From Brevibacillus formosus (GTDB lineage Bacteria > Bacillota > Bacilli > Brevibacillales > Brevibacillaceae): DNA of 64,000 nt. Below the pieces are notes generated by a model. That model had not been told where the DNA came from. It searched no databases and saw only the letters and a list, made by a program, of their open reading frames with translations. Below are positions 50,624 through 60,309 of this stretch, in pieces (positions within the stretch are counted from its first letter, which is position 1; every line of letters starts with the position of its first letter). The stretch is from positions 71,923 through 135,922 of the forward strand of contig NZ_PXZL01000004.1 in NCBI RefSeq assembly GCF_003013405.1. The letters run 5' to 3'. The position numbers were made by a program, and so were the translations under genes.

Positions 50624-51719
50624 ATTGGATGTAGAACTAAAAGAGTACAAACGTACAAAAGAAACGACGATGTCACCATTGGTACGCGCTCGACTGGATG
50701 AAACATACGCCGCTCTCCCAGAAAGGTCTCGTGAACAAAAAGTTCGACGATTTCGTAAAGCACCCTATGTTGCGGCCGCCGCAGTTATTCTAGGTGCAAC
50801 TGTTTTCACCTCCGGATTTATCTCGCCGGTCATGGCGCAATCGATTAAACAGATCCCAGTGGTGGGGAGTCTCTTTAGCTTAATCGAGGCGGACCTCGGC
50901 TTGCGAGCTGCAGGCGAACAAGGTCTTTCTTCCAAGGTGAACAAGAGTATTTCTCATCAGGACATGAAGCTCGAGGTAACGGAGACGGTCTTCGACGGAA
51001 CACGCGCTGTCTACCTACTCAGTGTAACGGCTCCAAACCTGAAGGACGGCATGTTTGATACGGGAAAAGAGGTTGTCAAACTCAGTGACGCTATCGAAAA
51101 TGTCACTTTTAGCATCGATGGAAAAGGTCAAGATGACCCAAGTAGTTTGGTAACAAGCGGTGGTTTTTTCTCCTCGGCTGGCGAATCGCACCCAAACTTG
51201 CTTGTCTTCGAAGAAATTTTGAAGACACCTGACCACAATTCAACGAGCAAGATTCCAGATTCTTTCCATGCGAAAGTGGTTGTTAAGCTTGCTGGAATTG
51301 ATCAAGCCTTCAAGCTGGACATTCCGTTCCAAAAAGCGACGAACGACACCATCCAGCTTAAACCGAATGCTGTTCAATCAACCGATGGGATTTCTTTCGA
51401 AGTATCCGAGGTCAATGTGACGCCAGTGACGACGCGCTTGTTGTATTCGGTCAAACTGGATGGCAAAACATCAGATCAGTTCATCAGAGCTGCCCTGTTT
51501 GACGACAAAGGTCGTCAACTGACGTCCCTCCACGGAGAAGGAGAACGTAAGGATAACACTCTCACATTTGACGCCCGCTATGCTTCTGCACAAGGAAAGC
51601 CGAAGTATTTCATAATCAAGCCTTTTGTCGTAAAAGATAATTCCGCTGAAACTGTCGCAGACGATCAGTTTATTAAGGGGCTGGAAATAAAGGTAGACCT
51701 CCCCGAGCAGAACAAGTAA
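50610..51719 (+). CDS. membrane anti-sigma factor with DUF4179-like domain
   Basis: A 369-residue single-pass protein: cytoplasmic head of about 47 residues (KEYKRTKETTMSPLVRARLDETYAALPERSREQ), membrane helix about 50-72 (APYVAAAAVILGATVFTSGFI) and a large extracellular part of beta-rich DUF4179/anti-sigma type (VMAQSIKQIPVVGSLFSLIE is the usual post-helix motif). Start overlaps the sigma factor gene, the standard layout. It should hold the sigma factor inactive until an envelope signal leads to release. Confidence 0.82.
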   Translation: MDQSKLDVELKEYKRTKETTMSPLVRARLDETYAALPERSREQKVRRFRKAPYVAAAAVILGATVFTSGFISPVMAQSIKQIPVVGSLFSLIEADLGLRAAGEQGLSSKVNKSISHQDMKLEVTETVFDGTRAVYLLSVTAPNLKDGMFDTGKEVVKLSDAIENVTFSIDGKGQDDPSSLVTSGGFFSSAGESHPNLLVFEEILKTPDHNSTSKIPDSFHAKVVVKLAGIDQAFKLDIPFQKATNDTIQLKPNAVQSTDGISFEVSEVNVTPVTTRLLYSVKLDGKTSDQFIRAALFDDKGRQLTSLHGEGERKDNTLTFDARYASAQGKPKYFIIKPFVVKDNSAETVADDQFIKGLEIKVDLPEQNK

Positions 51720-51727
51720 CAAAACGA

Positions 51728-51766
51728 AAACCCTCCCCAATGCATTCCATCTTGCATGGGGAGGGT
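51728..51766. terminator. bidirectional terminator between anti-sigma and M42 peptidase genes
   Basis: ACCCTCCCC-A-ATGCA pairs with TGCATGGGGAGGGT (one bulged A). Confidence 0.8.
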
Positions 51767-51791
51767 ATTGCTTTGATTTCCTTTCCTTACC

Positions 51792-52871
51792 TTATCTGTC
51801 GATCAGTTGTTGAACCGTTTGTTTATCGAGCTTCTTGATAACAGCTGTCAGCAGCTGAGCAGCCTGCTCGAAATCACTTTTGGACATAATCGCATTATGG
51901 CTGTGAATATACCGTGTCGCAAAACCGACGACAATCGACGGGCAGCCAATGCCGCTTGTATGGAATTTGGCTGCGTCTGTTCCGCCTCCTGCGAGAGCAT
52001 CCACCTGGATATTGATGTCGAGCTCCTCTGCTGTGTCGAATACGAGATCGCGCAATCCGGTATGCGGAATCATCGTGGCATCAAATAACATGACGAGCGG
52101 ACCGTCCCCCACATTGCAGGTCATTGGATACGATTCATTACCAGGCGTGTCATATGCGAGTCCAACATCAACAGCAAAAGCAATATCCGGTTCAACCAGA
52201 TTCGCTACTGTGCCAGCACCGCGAGTCCCAACTTCTTCCTGCACGGTTGCACCCGCGTATACCACATTCGGATGCTCTTCCTTCTGCAATCGTCTCAGTA
52301 CCTCGATAGCCAGTGCACACCCCGCTCGATTATCGAGGGCCTTTGCTACCCACAGCTCTCCGCCTCGCATCGTCGTAAAATCACTGTCAGGGACAATCCA
52401 ATCACCAGGGCGAACCCCCATTTCCTTCGCATCTGCTTCATCTTTCGCCCCGATGTCAATGTACAAATCCTTGAGCTTCATGACTTTTTCCCGCTCTTCT
52501 TTTTCCAGCGCGTGTGGCGCCTTCGAACCAATGAGCCCCAAATACTCACCTTTGCGTGTCTTGACCTTCACGCGCTGTGAGAGGATATTGTGCGTCCACC
52601 ATCCGCCAAGCTGGATGAAACGCAAGTACCCTTTTGGCGTGATATGCGTCACCATGAACCCTACTTCATCCAAATGTCCCGCGAGCAAAATTTTCGGACC
52701 GTTTTCTGCACCCGTTTTCTTACCGAGTACTCCACCCAGCCGATCCTTTACCAGTTCGTCGCTGAGAGGCTGCAAGTACTCCTCCATCTTCACCCTGACT
52801 TCGCGCTCGTGCCCTGGTACTCCGTCCGCTTCCGTCAAATCCTTGATCAATTTCGTAAGATCGTCCATCAT
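51792..52871 (-). CDS. M42-family aminopeptidase
   Basis: A 359-residue cytoplasmic metallo-aminopeptidase (YtoP/FrvX/glutamyl aminopeptidase group), which forms large tetrahedral complexes. Metal ligands: His in LLAGHLDEVGFMV, Asp in VAKALDNRAGCA, Glu pair in ATVQEEVGTRGA, Asp in IAFAVDVGLA, and His in RYIHSHNAIM. It removes N-terminal residues from short peptides. AAAAGGAGATAA precedes the first of two ATGs. It is monocistronic. Confidence 0.92.
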   Translation of the reverse strand: MMDDLTKLIKDLTEADGVPGHEREVRVKMEEYLQPLSDELVKDRLGGVLGKKTGAENGPKILLAGHLDEVGFMVTHITPKGYLRFIQLGGWWTHNILSQRVKVKTRKGEYLGLIGSKAPHALEKEEREKVMKLKDLYIDIGAKDEADAKEMGVRPGDWIVPDSDFTTMRGGELWVAKALDNRAGCALAIEVLRRLQKEEHPNVVYAGATVQEEVGTRGAGTVANLVEPDIAFAVDVGLAYDTPGNESYPMTCNVGDGPLVMLFDATMIPHTGLRDLVFDTAEELDINIQVDALAGGGTDAAKFHTSGIGCPSIVVGFATRYIHSHNAIMSKSDFEQAAQLLTAVIKKLDKQTVQQLIDR

Positions 52872-53008
52872 TTATCTCCTTTTCGATACTGACATATTCC
52901 ATTATGATTTCGAGAAATCGTTTACATAATCCTTTCATTTCCAAATTGCCTACATTCTATTTGTTATTGTTTCCCTAACAAATGTCCCGAATGCGCTAGA
53001 TTACTTCT

Positions 53009-54310
53009 TCATGCTGTCGCATTTGATTGGGTGGCCTTCGTAGTGGTTTCTTGTTCTTGCTCAATCTTTTTCGTAATCCGATGAAATAGCACGAGACAAA
53101 TCAGTCCCATCCCTACAAAAATTCCGGTGATCGCAACGTTGGGAACCCACGCACTGACAAGAATAAACACACCTGCACTGCTGATCCCTACGATACTAAA
53201 CAAAGAATGGACAGCCATATACGTGCTCCGCGCATGATCCGGCACCATATTGGCGAGTAACGCTTGCTTTACCGGAATGTGCATCACTTCACCCAACGTC
53301 GCGAAGAACATGGCAATGAGCAAGACTGCGGGAGAGTTGCTGAAGCTAATCCATGCATACCCGCAAAAGTACAGAACCAAGCCTAATAGGAGCACAGCCC
53401 TATCTCTCATGCTCTTCATCACGTAGGAAACAACAACAGTCAAGCAAACAACGAGCAACGTATTTTCTGTTTTTAATAGACCTAACAAGTTCATCCCGTC
53501 CACCTGAATGCCAAGAAACGAAAATAACTGCTCAGGCTCTGGGATTTCTTTCACTAAACGAAGGCCTATGACATTGGTCAATTGTTCCTCCACAGCTATA
53601 ATGAGCAAATTCGCTATGGTAAACAGCAGAAAAATCCGATGCTTGAGCACTTCTTTATAAGCTCCCATGACATCTGCCATAAAACTCGAATCTTTTTGTC
53701 TTTGTTTGCAAGTCGCCGAGCGTGCACGTTTTTCTGGCACATACGTTTCCTTGATAAACAGGATTGTAATGGCGAGCGAAATCGCAATGCTTACAGCCAC
53801 ACCGAGAAATAGAGCAAAGTAATGCTTGTCGAACAAAAAAGCCCCCACCAATCCTCCTATCGCTACCGCCAGATTATTCAACCAATAGGAAGCAGTAAAA
53901 ATCTCTCGCCTGTTCTCGGACTGACTCACATCAATGATGAGTGCTTGGTATGCAGGACCCGACGCCCCCAAACAAATGTTATTGAACAGAAACAAAATAA
54001 ATGTCACATAGGGCAGCTGAATCCATGGTGAGTTAACGAAGGCCACACCAAGAAAACTGAGGAAGATGACGGCCTCACACACAACGATGACTTTTTTTCG
54101 CCCGATCCTGTCTGCCACATATCCCCCTGCAAAAGAACCTGCCACACTCGCTGCCATCACGCCTAAAAACATAAAACCCGTTACAACCGTCCCCAATTGC
54201 TTCGAGAAAAAAACAATCAAGTACGGGGTCACAGTCATGGTCGCCATCGTCGTCAAAAATTGTAACATCAGTCTGATCTGGATGTTGCTGTCGAACTTCC
54301 AAAAACGCAT
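53009..54310 (-). CDS. MFS transporter controlled by adjacent TetR
   Basis: A 433-residue twelve-helix major facilitator with the N-terminal TMATMTVTPYLIVFFSKQLG helix, loop 2-3 motif GGYVADRIGRKKVI, and a C-terminal half including YFCGYAWISFSNSPAVLL and HIPVKQALLANMVPDHARSTYMA. The ATG at 54310, with AGAGGAG upstream, is chosen. A 16-base palindrome immediately upstream matches one in front of the tetR gene, so the pump is probably repressed until an inducer arrives. Substrate unknown. Confidence 0.88.
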   Translation of the reverse strand: MRFWKFDSNIQIRLMLQFLTTMATMTVTPYLIVFFSKQLGTVVTGFMFLGVMAASVAGSFAGGYVADRIGRKKVIVVCEAVIFLSFLGVAFVNSPWIQLPYVTFILFLFNNICLGASGPAYQALIIDVSQSENRREIFTASYWLNNLAVAIGGLVGAFLFDKHYFALFLGVAVSIAISLAITILFIKETYVPEKRARSATCKQRQKDSSFMADVMGAYKEVLKHRIFLLFTIANLLIIAVEEQLTNVIGLRLVKEIPEPEQLFSFLGIQVDGMNLLGLLKTENTLLVVCLTVVVSYVMKSMRDRAVLLLGLVLYFCGYAWISFSNSPAVLLIAMFFATLGEVMHIPVKQALLANMVPDHARSTYMAVHSLFSIVGISSAGVFILVSAWVPNVAITGIFVGMGLICLVLFHRITKKIEQEQETTTKATQSNATA

Positions 54311-54334
54311 TGTGACCACTCCTCTTTTTAGAAC

Positions 54335-54350
54335 GATTGATTAATCAATC
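54335..54350. promoter_or_regulatory. TetR operator 1
   Basis: GATTGATTAATCAATC is a perfect 16-base palindrome 25 bases upstream of the MFS start. Confidence 0.7.
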
Positions 54351-54385
54351 ATTTATAATCCAAAAAAATAGACCGATGGAGAATG

Positions 54386-54988
54386 CTAGCGATTCTTCGG
54401 TCCAAAAAGCTGCATGGCAAACGGGACGAATTTTTCCCACATGTTGCTTTGTGGCTCATCAGTCAAATTCACACGCAGACCAATTAGCAGGCTCATGTAG
54501 GCTGTCGCCACGTATTTGGGGTCTTGGACATGCAAGAGTCCTTTCTCTTGCCCATTGATCAAGAGCTCCGCAATTTTCGTACGAAAGCTGTTGTGAAACG
54601 CATCTAGCTCGGCAAAAGAATGGGCAAAACGATTATAGTAGCCGACTACTTGTACGACCAGACGCAAGTACGAATCGAACGCTGCGAACATCTTAATGTG
54701 ATTGGTCACCATTCTCTCTAATTCCAGTAATGGCTCAGATGCTTGGGGATCAAAGTCCAGCAGTTTGACGGAATGCTCTTGCAATGGCTCCGTGACAGCT
54801 GCATGAAAGAGCTGATCCTTGTTTTCAAAGTACGTGAAAACACTGCCAAAGCTCACTCCCGATGCCTTCGCGACTTTTGCAATGGTGGTATCATCATAGC
54901 CGCGCTCAGCAAACAAGAGAACTGCCTGCTGGAGAATCGTTTCCCGCTTTTGCTTCATTTTTAGCACTTGTTCTTCTGAAAGTGGCAT
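54386..54988 (-). CDS. TetR-family repressor
   Basis: A 200-residue TetR regulator: helix-turn-helix KRETILQQAVLLFAERGYDDTTIAKVAKASGVSFGSVFTYFENKDQLF, split as ILQQAVLLFAERGYDDTT and VAKASGVSFGSVFTYF, then a ligand-binding helical domain. It is upstream of an MFS gene on the same strand, and both are preceded by matching palindromes. A classic self-regulated efflux pair. Ligand unknown. Confidence 0.92.
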   Translation of the reverse strand: MPLSEEQVLKMKQKRETILQQAVLLFAERGYDDTTIAKVAKASGVSFGSVFTYFENKDQLFHAAVTEPLQEHSVKLLDFDPQASEPLLELERMVTNHIKMFAAFDSYLRLVVQVVGYYNRFAHSFAELDAFHNSFRTKIAELLINGQEKGLLHVQDPKYVATAYMSLLIGLRVNLTDEPQSNMWEKFVPFAMQLFGPKNR

Positions 54989-55014
54989 GCTTTACAGGCT
55001 CCTTGCCAATGAAT

Positions 55015-55030
55015 GATTAATCGATCAATC
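55015..55030. promoter_or_regulatory. TetR operator 2
   Basis: GATTAATCGATCAATC, a near-perfect palindrome 27 bases upstream of the tetR start, shares half-site GATTRATY with operator 1. Confidence 0.65.
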
Positions 55031-55097
55031 GTTACATGCATTATAGTACTGACTTCCAGCATTTGCAAAGAATTTTGTCTCGTCTGATTCAGTAAAA

Positions 55098-55131
55098 ATA
55101 AAAACGGCTGGAGCTTGTGCCCAGCCGTTTG
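55098..55131 (-). terminator. terminator of the pepV gene
   Basis: Arms AAACGGCTGG (55102-55111) and CCAGCCGTTT (55121-55130), followed on the minus strand by TTATTTTTAC. Confidence 0.8.
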
Positions 55132-55137
55132 CTATTT

Positions 55138-56574
55138 CTACTTCGCTAATTCATAGATCGCTTGCGCGTAAATCGCTGTCGCTTTAATTAGATCATCCAC
55201 AAAAATATATTCATCTCGCTGGTGGGCACTGTCAGGACGCCCTGGGAAAAGCGGTCCAAATGCTACCCCTACATCCAACGAACGGCCGTAGGTAGCTCCG
55301 CCAATTGCGATGATGCCAGCTTCCTCCCCTGTTTGCTCCGTATACACTCGTTGCAGTGTCGTCACCAAAGGATGATTCGGATCAACGCGGTGCGGTGTCA
55401 GATGCTCTGCCACTTCGAGTGAAAATGCCCCTTCGCTGAAGCGTTCAGCAAGAACGGCCGACCATTTTTCGAAGGCAACAGAATGTGGGTAACGGATATT
55501 CAGTCGGAAAAGCGCATCCTGCTTTTCGTCATACTCGATCACACCTGTGTTCAGTGTGAGTGCCCCCATTTCTTCATCATCATGCGCGATGCCAAGCGCT
55601 TCCCCGTAGTGCTGCTTGTGCAAATAACGATCAGTCAAGCTTACAAATACAGCTCCGCGTTCATCCAAGGACAAGGTGCGCAAAAAGTGAATGAGCTCGG
55701 TACCCGCGTTGACACCTTTGCTCGGGTCCATTCCGTGAACCGAGACGCCCTCCATGTGCAGCACTACGAGACCATCCTGCTCCTCCGTCTTGCCTTTCAA
55801 GCCAGTCGCGTCCAAGTGCTGACGATAACTTTGTGCAATCGCCTCACTATTCAAGCCAATTGGCGCAAGCGTTGCTACAGCCTTGTCTGGAACCATGTTC
55901 ATCCGCAAGCCAGCCTGTAAGGAAACGAGCTTTGCCTCCACGTTTTCCGCAGCAGGCATTCCGAGGCTTTGGAAGGATTCTAGCGTCTGGCGCAATGACA
56001 GATCAGTCAAGCCTTTTTCCGCATAGATCAGCGGGAAGTCTGCATCTGGTGTAAAGCCCATCGTCGGCATTTCTTCCGTTTCAAAATACGTGTTCACACA
56101 CTGCCAGCTCGATTCTTCATCCGTTCCGAAAATAAAGCGCACGCGCTTCGAGAGCGGCAACCCCAGCTCCATCACGATCTTTGCGGCGAAAATGGCAGCC
56201 ATCGTCGGTCCCTTGTCATCAATCGCTCCACGAGCCACGATGCGTCCATCCACGATCTCGGCTGCATACGGTGGCGTACTCCAGCCATCGCCTTCCGGTA
56301 CGACATCAACATGGCTCAGAATGCCGATCAATTCCTCGCCCTGCCCGAATTCAGCATGCCCTGCATATCCGCGGACGTCTTTGGTTGTCATACCTGCTTT
56401 TTCACACACGCCTAATGCAAAGTCAAGCGCTTGCCGAATCCCTTCTCCAAAAGGGGCCCCTTCCCGCGCGGACTCGGGGTCCAATACGCTTTTAATTTGC
56501 AAAAATTGTTGCGTCGTCGCAATCAGTTCTTCCTTGCGCTTATTTGTTTCCTCCAGCCAATTAACGCTTGTCAT
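55138..56574 (-). CDS. pepV: M20-family dipeptidase PepV
   Basis: A 478-residue zinc dipeptidase. Metal ligands: His in GILSHVDVVPEGDGW, Asp in AIDDKGPTMA, Glu pair in IFGTDEESSWQ, Asp in TPDADFPLIYAEKG and His in RPDSAHQRDEY. A lid domain interrupts the fold at about 190-360. The ATG at 56574 gives the family-like start MTSVNWLEE; an upstream ATG at 56595 has a better spaced GAAGGAA and adds seven residues. It overlaps the alarmone synthetase gene, so the two are translated together. Confidence 0.9.
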   Translation of the reverse strand: MTSVNWLEETNKRKEELIATTQQFLQIKSVLDPESAREGAPFGEGIRQALDFALGVCEKAGMTTKDVRGYAGHAEFGQGEELIGILSHVDVVPEGDGWSTPPYAAEIVDGRIVARGAIDDKGPTMAAIFAAKIVMELGLPLSKRVRFIFGTDEESSWQCVNTYFETEEMPTMGFTPDADFPLIYAEKGLTDLSLRQTLESFQSLGMPAAENVEAKLVSLQAGLRMNMVPDKAVATLAPIGLNSEAIAQSYRQHLDATGLKGKTEEQDGLVVLHMEGVSVHGMDPSKGVNAGTELIHFLRTLSLDERGAVFVSLTDRYLHKQHYGEALGIAHDDEEMGALTLNTGVIEYDEKQDALFRLNIRYPHSVAFEKWSAVLAERFSEGAFSLEVAEHLTPHRVDPNHPLVTTLQRVYTEQTGEEAGIIAIGGATYGRSLDVGVAFGPLFPGRPDSAHQRDEYIFVDDLIKATAIYAQAIYELAK

Positions 56575-57298
56575 CCTCTTCCCCAGTCCCCTCATTCATA
56601 ATTCCTTCGTCCATTGCCGCATCGACATCGACATCGAGATCCAGCTCAACCAGCGATAATAATGACTCCATCGGAACTTCTTTTTTCGTAAACTCTGCTT
56701 GGGCGTCTTTAATTTCGTCCCGGATATTGTTCATTTCGCTATCCAGCTTGTAGGACGCCTTGGCTGCCTCGAACAATCTTTGCCGTATATCAGATGGGAT
56801 AATTCCCTCGTATTTATAATTCAGCGAGTGCTCAATCGTCGCCCAAAAATTCATTCCCAATGTGCGAATCTGAATTTCTACCGGAATGGTCACTTGCCCA
56901 CCCGCCATCATGATCGGATACTCCACAGCAAGGTGATAGCCGCGATATCCGCTTTCTTTTGGGGTAGAGACATAATCCTTTTCCAAATACACACGCATAT
57001 CTCCGCGGTTGCGGATCATCTCTACGACTGCCGGTATATCATCAATAAACTGGCAAATGACGCGGATGCCCGCGATATCGCGAATTTCCCAGCAGATATT
57101 CTCATCAATCGGAAACTGCAAGCGGTTTGCCTTGTTGTAAATACTCGGGATCGATTTGACCCTGCCCACCGCAAACTCAATCGGTGAATGCTCCTTGCGT
57201 TTGCGCAGCTCGTTACGGATATTTTTAATTTTGACTTTGATTTCTTCTACAGCTTGCTCGAACGGTAGCAGATATAGTTCCCAATCTAGTTTGTGCAC
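56561..57298 (-). CDS. relQ: small alarmone synthetase, RelQ/YjbM-type
   Basis: A 245-residue (p)ppGpp synthetase without hydrolase or regulatory domains. Motifs are SPIEFAVGRVKSIPSIYNKANR, RDIAGIRVICQFIDDI, SGYRGYHLAVEYP, PVEIQIRT and FWATIEHSLNYK, as in B. subtilis YjbM/RelQ. It is 30 or so residues longer than that protein, with an acidic tail (LVELDLDVDVDAAMDEGIMNEGTGEEDDK). It makes the starvation alarmone from GTP/GDP and ATP. Co-translated with pepV. Confidence 0.9.
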   Translation of the reverse strand: MHKLDWELYLLPFEQAVEEIKVKIKNIRNELRKRKEHSPIEFAVGRVKSIPSIYNKANRLQFPIDENICWEIRDIAGIRVICQFIDDIPAVVEMIRNRGDMRVYLEKDYVSTPKESGYRGYHLAVEYPIMMAGGQVTIPVEIQIRTLGMNFWATIEHSLNYKYEGIIPSDIRQRLFEAAKASYKLDSEMNNIRDEIKDAQAEFTKKEVPMESLLSLVELDLDVDVDAAMDEGIMNEGTGEEDDKR

Positions 57299-57375
57299 GC
57301 TTACGTCCCTCCGGCCTGAAACTCTCCATCGTCCTTATCATTCAACATTTTGTGTGAGATATCCTTCCAAAATAC

Positions 57376-57424
57376 AAAAAGAGACGGGAGAAAAGGCAGT
57401 TGTCACCGGCTTTTGCTCCGTCCC
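57376..57424 (-). terminator. terminator of the membrane chemoreceptor gene
   Basis: On the minus strand GGGACGGAG pairs with CTCCCGTCTC (imperfect), followed by TTTTTG. Confidence 0.65.
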
Positions 57425-57431
57425 TTTTTTC

Positions 57432-59513
57432 TTAATTTTCGCGCGAAACAAAGGTTGCAAGGGAGCTTCTCAGCTCTTCTGCCAGAATAGCCAACTGATT
57501 CGCAGCATCTGCGATGAGCTCCATCGCTGCACTCTGCTCCTCTACCGCAGCCGAGATGCTTTGGACACCAGCAGCCGCTTGCATCGATGCAGACGATACT
57601 TCTCCAGCAACTACAGCTACCTGTTGGGCATCTGGGGCCATACGCTTGAAGGCTTCACTGACACCGTTAATTTCTTGCGACACCCCGAGGATGTTTTCCT
57701 CGATGTGCCGGAACATCTCTTGGGATTGGTGTGCTGTCTTCATGCCACGGGCGGTCGTTTGGGCACCCTCGACCATTCTGGATACTGCTTCCTTTGTATC
57801 CTTTTGTACGTCTCCAATCATGCCTACGATCTGCTGGGCAGCATTATTGGTATCCTCCGCCAGCTTGCGCACTTCCCCTGCGACGACGGCAAATCCCTTC
57901 CCATGCTCTCCTGCTCTGGCCGCTTCAATCGCAGCATTCAAGGCTAGCAGATTGGTCTGGCGGGCTATTTCTGTAATGACCGAGATAATTCTCGAAATGT
58001 CCTTCGAGCGCCCCTCCAATACATGAATGACGTCCGTCGCAGCTTCTACTGAACGATTGATTTCGTCCATGCTGTCCATCACATCTGCGATCGCGCGTCT
58101 GCCTGCGTGTGCATGCTGCTTCATTTCCTCCGCAGATACGGTCACTCGCTCTACATTTTCCGTTACCACCGCCACATCCCTCGTCAAATCAACAGCCAGA
58201 TTCAAGGTTTGTCCCATTTTTTCCACCTGGCTGTCAGCAGAAGCGGCCACTTGGTCGACGACGAGGACAATTTGTTGGCTGGAAGCAGCAATCTCACTGG
58301 TGTTTCCCTGAATATTTCGCACCGCACCGGAAACGGAAGCAGCTGCCTGCTGAATCTGAAACAAGATTTTGCGCAACTGCTTCTGCATGGTAACGAGAGA
58401 CCCTGCCAGCTCTCCTAGTTCATCTTTTCTTTTTAATAGCTTGTCAGGAATCTCACGCGAGAAATCACCGTGCCCGATTCGCTCAGCGACAGCAAGCATG
58501 CCGTGAAACGATCGACGAAGCCAGTTCGCTGTAAATAACGAGATGATGACGATAAGCAAGAGGACGGCACCATTAAAAGCAATCATGGCATCCCGAATGC
58601 GGTTTGGGCCCTCCAGTATTTCGGTCATATTCATCTCTGCCAAAATCGCCCACGTCTTCTTCCCCACTTTGACCTGATCGTAGGACACGAGCACTTGCTG
58701 TCCCAAGTAATCCATGCTTTCGACCGTTCCTTCGGATTGTTGGGTGAGCAAGACTTGGTCGACGATGGGCGTATCTACTTTTTGCTGTAACAACGTATTT
58801 GGTCCACTACCCAGTTGCGAGCGCATGAGCTTGTCCGGACTACCTACCAGGTAAATCTTCCCGGTTTCCCCCAGCCCTTCCCGTTGGTTGAATATTCTTG
58901 AAATATAATCCATAGATACTTCGACTGCTATTTGCCCGATGATGTAGCCTCGTTCGTAGATCGGCGCTGCAATGTATACCCCTGGCGCCCCTCCAGATGG
59001 TTCGTAAATGCCTAGATCTGACATTTCTGCGCTTTGGGTTTTCTGGACTTGCTGCACAGTCTGGCCAAGTACAGAGTCAGCGTGTGGGCCAGTCATGAGA
59101 TTGGTACCAAAATCGGCCTGAGGCTTTGTCTCGTACACGATGTCCCCTTGTGCATTTAACAAAAAGGCATTTACGAAGCCGTAGCGAGCGACCTCCATCT
59201 TCAATTCGTTCGTATATCGCGCTTGCACTTCTTCATAAGCAGACGATTCCAGGCCTTGCCGCCACACGCCCTCAAACGAAGAAAGGGCAGACATTACTGT
59301 TCCCGATGCAGCCAACGTATCCACGTTCCTGGCTCGCTCGCGAAAGTAATTTTCCACCTGTTCCTTGTTGCTTTGACGCAACGCTTCCAGTGTAGCGGCA
59401 CTGCCTTTCAACAATTCCTGCTTGGATTCCTGATACGCAAACAATCCCGCTGCCGTCAGCGGTACACTTCCTGCCAGTAGTAGTACGAGCAATATACGAG
59501 CGCCTAGTTTCAT
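57432..59513 (-). CDS. methyl-accepting chemotaxis protein with dCache sensor
   Basis: A 693-residue transmembrane receptor: TM1 about residues 6-26, an extracellular double-Cache domain (EAYLAS-type segment [53 protein letters not shown]), TM2 about 305-328, HAMP ([24 protein letters not shown]), and the signalling domain ([37 protein letters not shown]). The ATG at 59513 with AGGGGG upstream is chosen. dCache domains bind amino acids and other small molecules; ligand unknown. Confidence 0.92.
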   Translation of the reverse strand: MKLGARILLVLLLAGSVPLTAAGLFAYQESKQELLKGSAATLEALRQSNKEQVENYFRERARNVDTLAASGTVMSALSSFEGVWRQGLESSAYEEVQARYTNELKMEVARYGFVNAFLLNAQGDIVYETKPQADFGTNLMTGPHADSVLGQTVQQVQKTQSAEMSDLGIYEPSGGAPGVYIAAPIYERGYIIGQIAVEVSMDYISRIFNQREGLGETGKIYLVGSPDKLMRSQLGSGPNTLLQQKVDTPIVDQVLLTQQSEGTVESMDYLGQQVLVSYDQVKVGKKTWAILAEMNMTEILEGPNRIRDAMIAFNGAVLLLIVIISLFTANWLRRSFHGMLAVAERIGHGDFSREIPDKLLKRKDELGELAGSLVTMQKQLRKILFQIQQAAASVSGAVRNIQGNTSEIAASSQQIVLVVDQVAASADSQVEKMGQTLNLAVDLTRDVAVVTENVERVTVSAEEMKQHAHAGRRAIADVMDSMDEINRSVEAATDVIHVLEGRSKDISRIISVITEIARQTNLLALNAAIEAARAGEHGKGFAVVAGEVRKLAEDTNNAAQQIVGMIGDVQKDTKEAVSRMVEGAQTTARGMKTAHQSQEMFRHIEENILGVSQEINGVSEAFKRMAPDAQQVAVVAGEVSSASMQAAAGVQSISAAVEEQSAAMELIADAANQLAILAEELRSSLATFVSREN

Positions 59514-59635
59514 GGAAAAGCCCCCTATTTTTTCCAATACCTTTTTCTGTTATACTAATAGAATATTGTTTATATTTCTACTATTTATATGAATATAGTA
59601 CCAGAAAAGGAAAAAGGAAGGCTAGACCAAATGTA

Positions 59636-60109
59636 TCAGGCCGTCTCAAAAATCATAGCTATTTCGTCGCACATCGGCAGCTTGGAGCAGTTAATGCAAT
59701 CCTTCCAAGCTTTTTGCGGCAGTGTTTCCTTGGCAACGACCCAAAATCCGCACTTTTCAAAAAACACCTGTTGATAGGTCAGCGCGAGTACACGCTTAAT
59801 TCCCAAAAGGCGGCATTGCTCAACCAAATGAAGAACCAGATGTTTCCCAACGCCCATCCCCTTTGCTTTTTCCGAGATAGCCAAGGAGCGGATCTCCGCC
59901 AGGTCCTCCCACAAAATATGCAGGCCTGCTACACCTACGACCGAATCCCCATCATGAGCGACAATAAAGGATTGCAAGTTTTCCAGGAAAGACAGCTTCG
60001 TACGTGGCAGCATCAAGCCTTGTTGTGCATATTCATTAACAATTTCCAACATGGCATCCACGTCTTTCATCGTAGCCTGACGTACTGCCAAAGCCTTTGC
60101 AACACCCAT
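59636..60109 (-). CDS. GNAT acetyltransferase, short N-acetylglutamate-synthase-like
   Basis: A 157-residue GNAT protein. VRQATMKDVDAMLEIVNEYAQQGLMLPRT, EIRSLAISEKAKGMGVGKHLV (acetyl-CoA loop) and VFFEKCGFWVV are the fold's motifs; the end WKDCINCSKLPMCDEIAMIFE, a cysteine-rich motif, is typical of the short single-domain ArgA type (N-acetylglutamate synthase). The ATG at 60109 is chosen with GGAGGAG. No arginine genes are nearby. Tentative: acetylation of glutamate. Confidence 0.8.
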   Translation of the reverse strand: MGVAKALAVRQATMKDVDAMLEIVNEYAQQGLMLPRTKLSFLENLQSFIVAHDGDSVVGVAGLHILWEDLAEIRSLAISEKAKGMGVGKHLVLHLVEQCRLLGIKRVLALTYQQVFFEKCGFWVVAKETLPQKAWKDCINCSKLPMCDEIAMIFETA

Positions 60110-60309
60110 TTTACTCTCCTCCACTCCATGCATAACGAGCCTGGTATGATTTAATATTTATTCATTATAGTATATAAATATACATTCGTATTGTGCAGAA
60201 GTCTATCCTTTTTTCACCTAATTTATGCGTAATTGTATGAACTATTCTTTTGTTAGGTAACGGTTGTGTTATAATCAAGCGTACGAGTTCATAAGGAGGT
60301 GCTACATAC

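Noticed and set aside
51949-52929. 326-codon plus-strand open frame opposite the M42 peptidase
   Set aside because: A serine/proline-rich shadow of the GC-biased third positions of the real gene; no motif.
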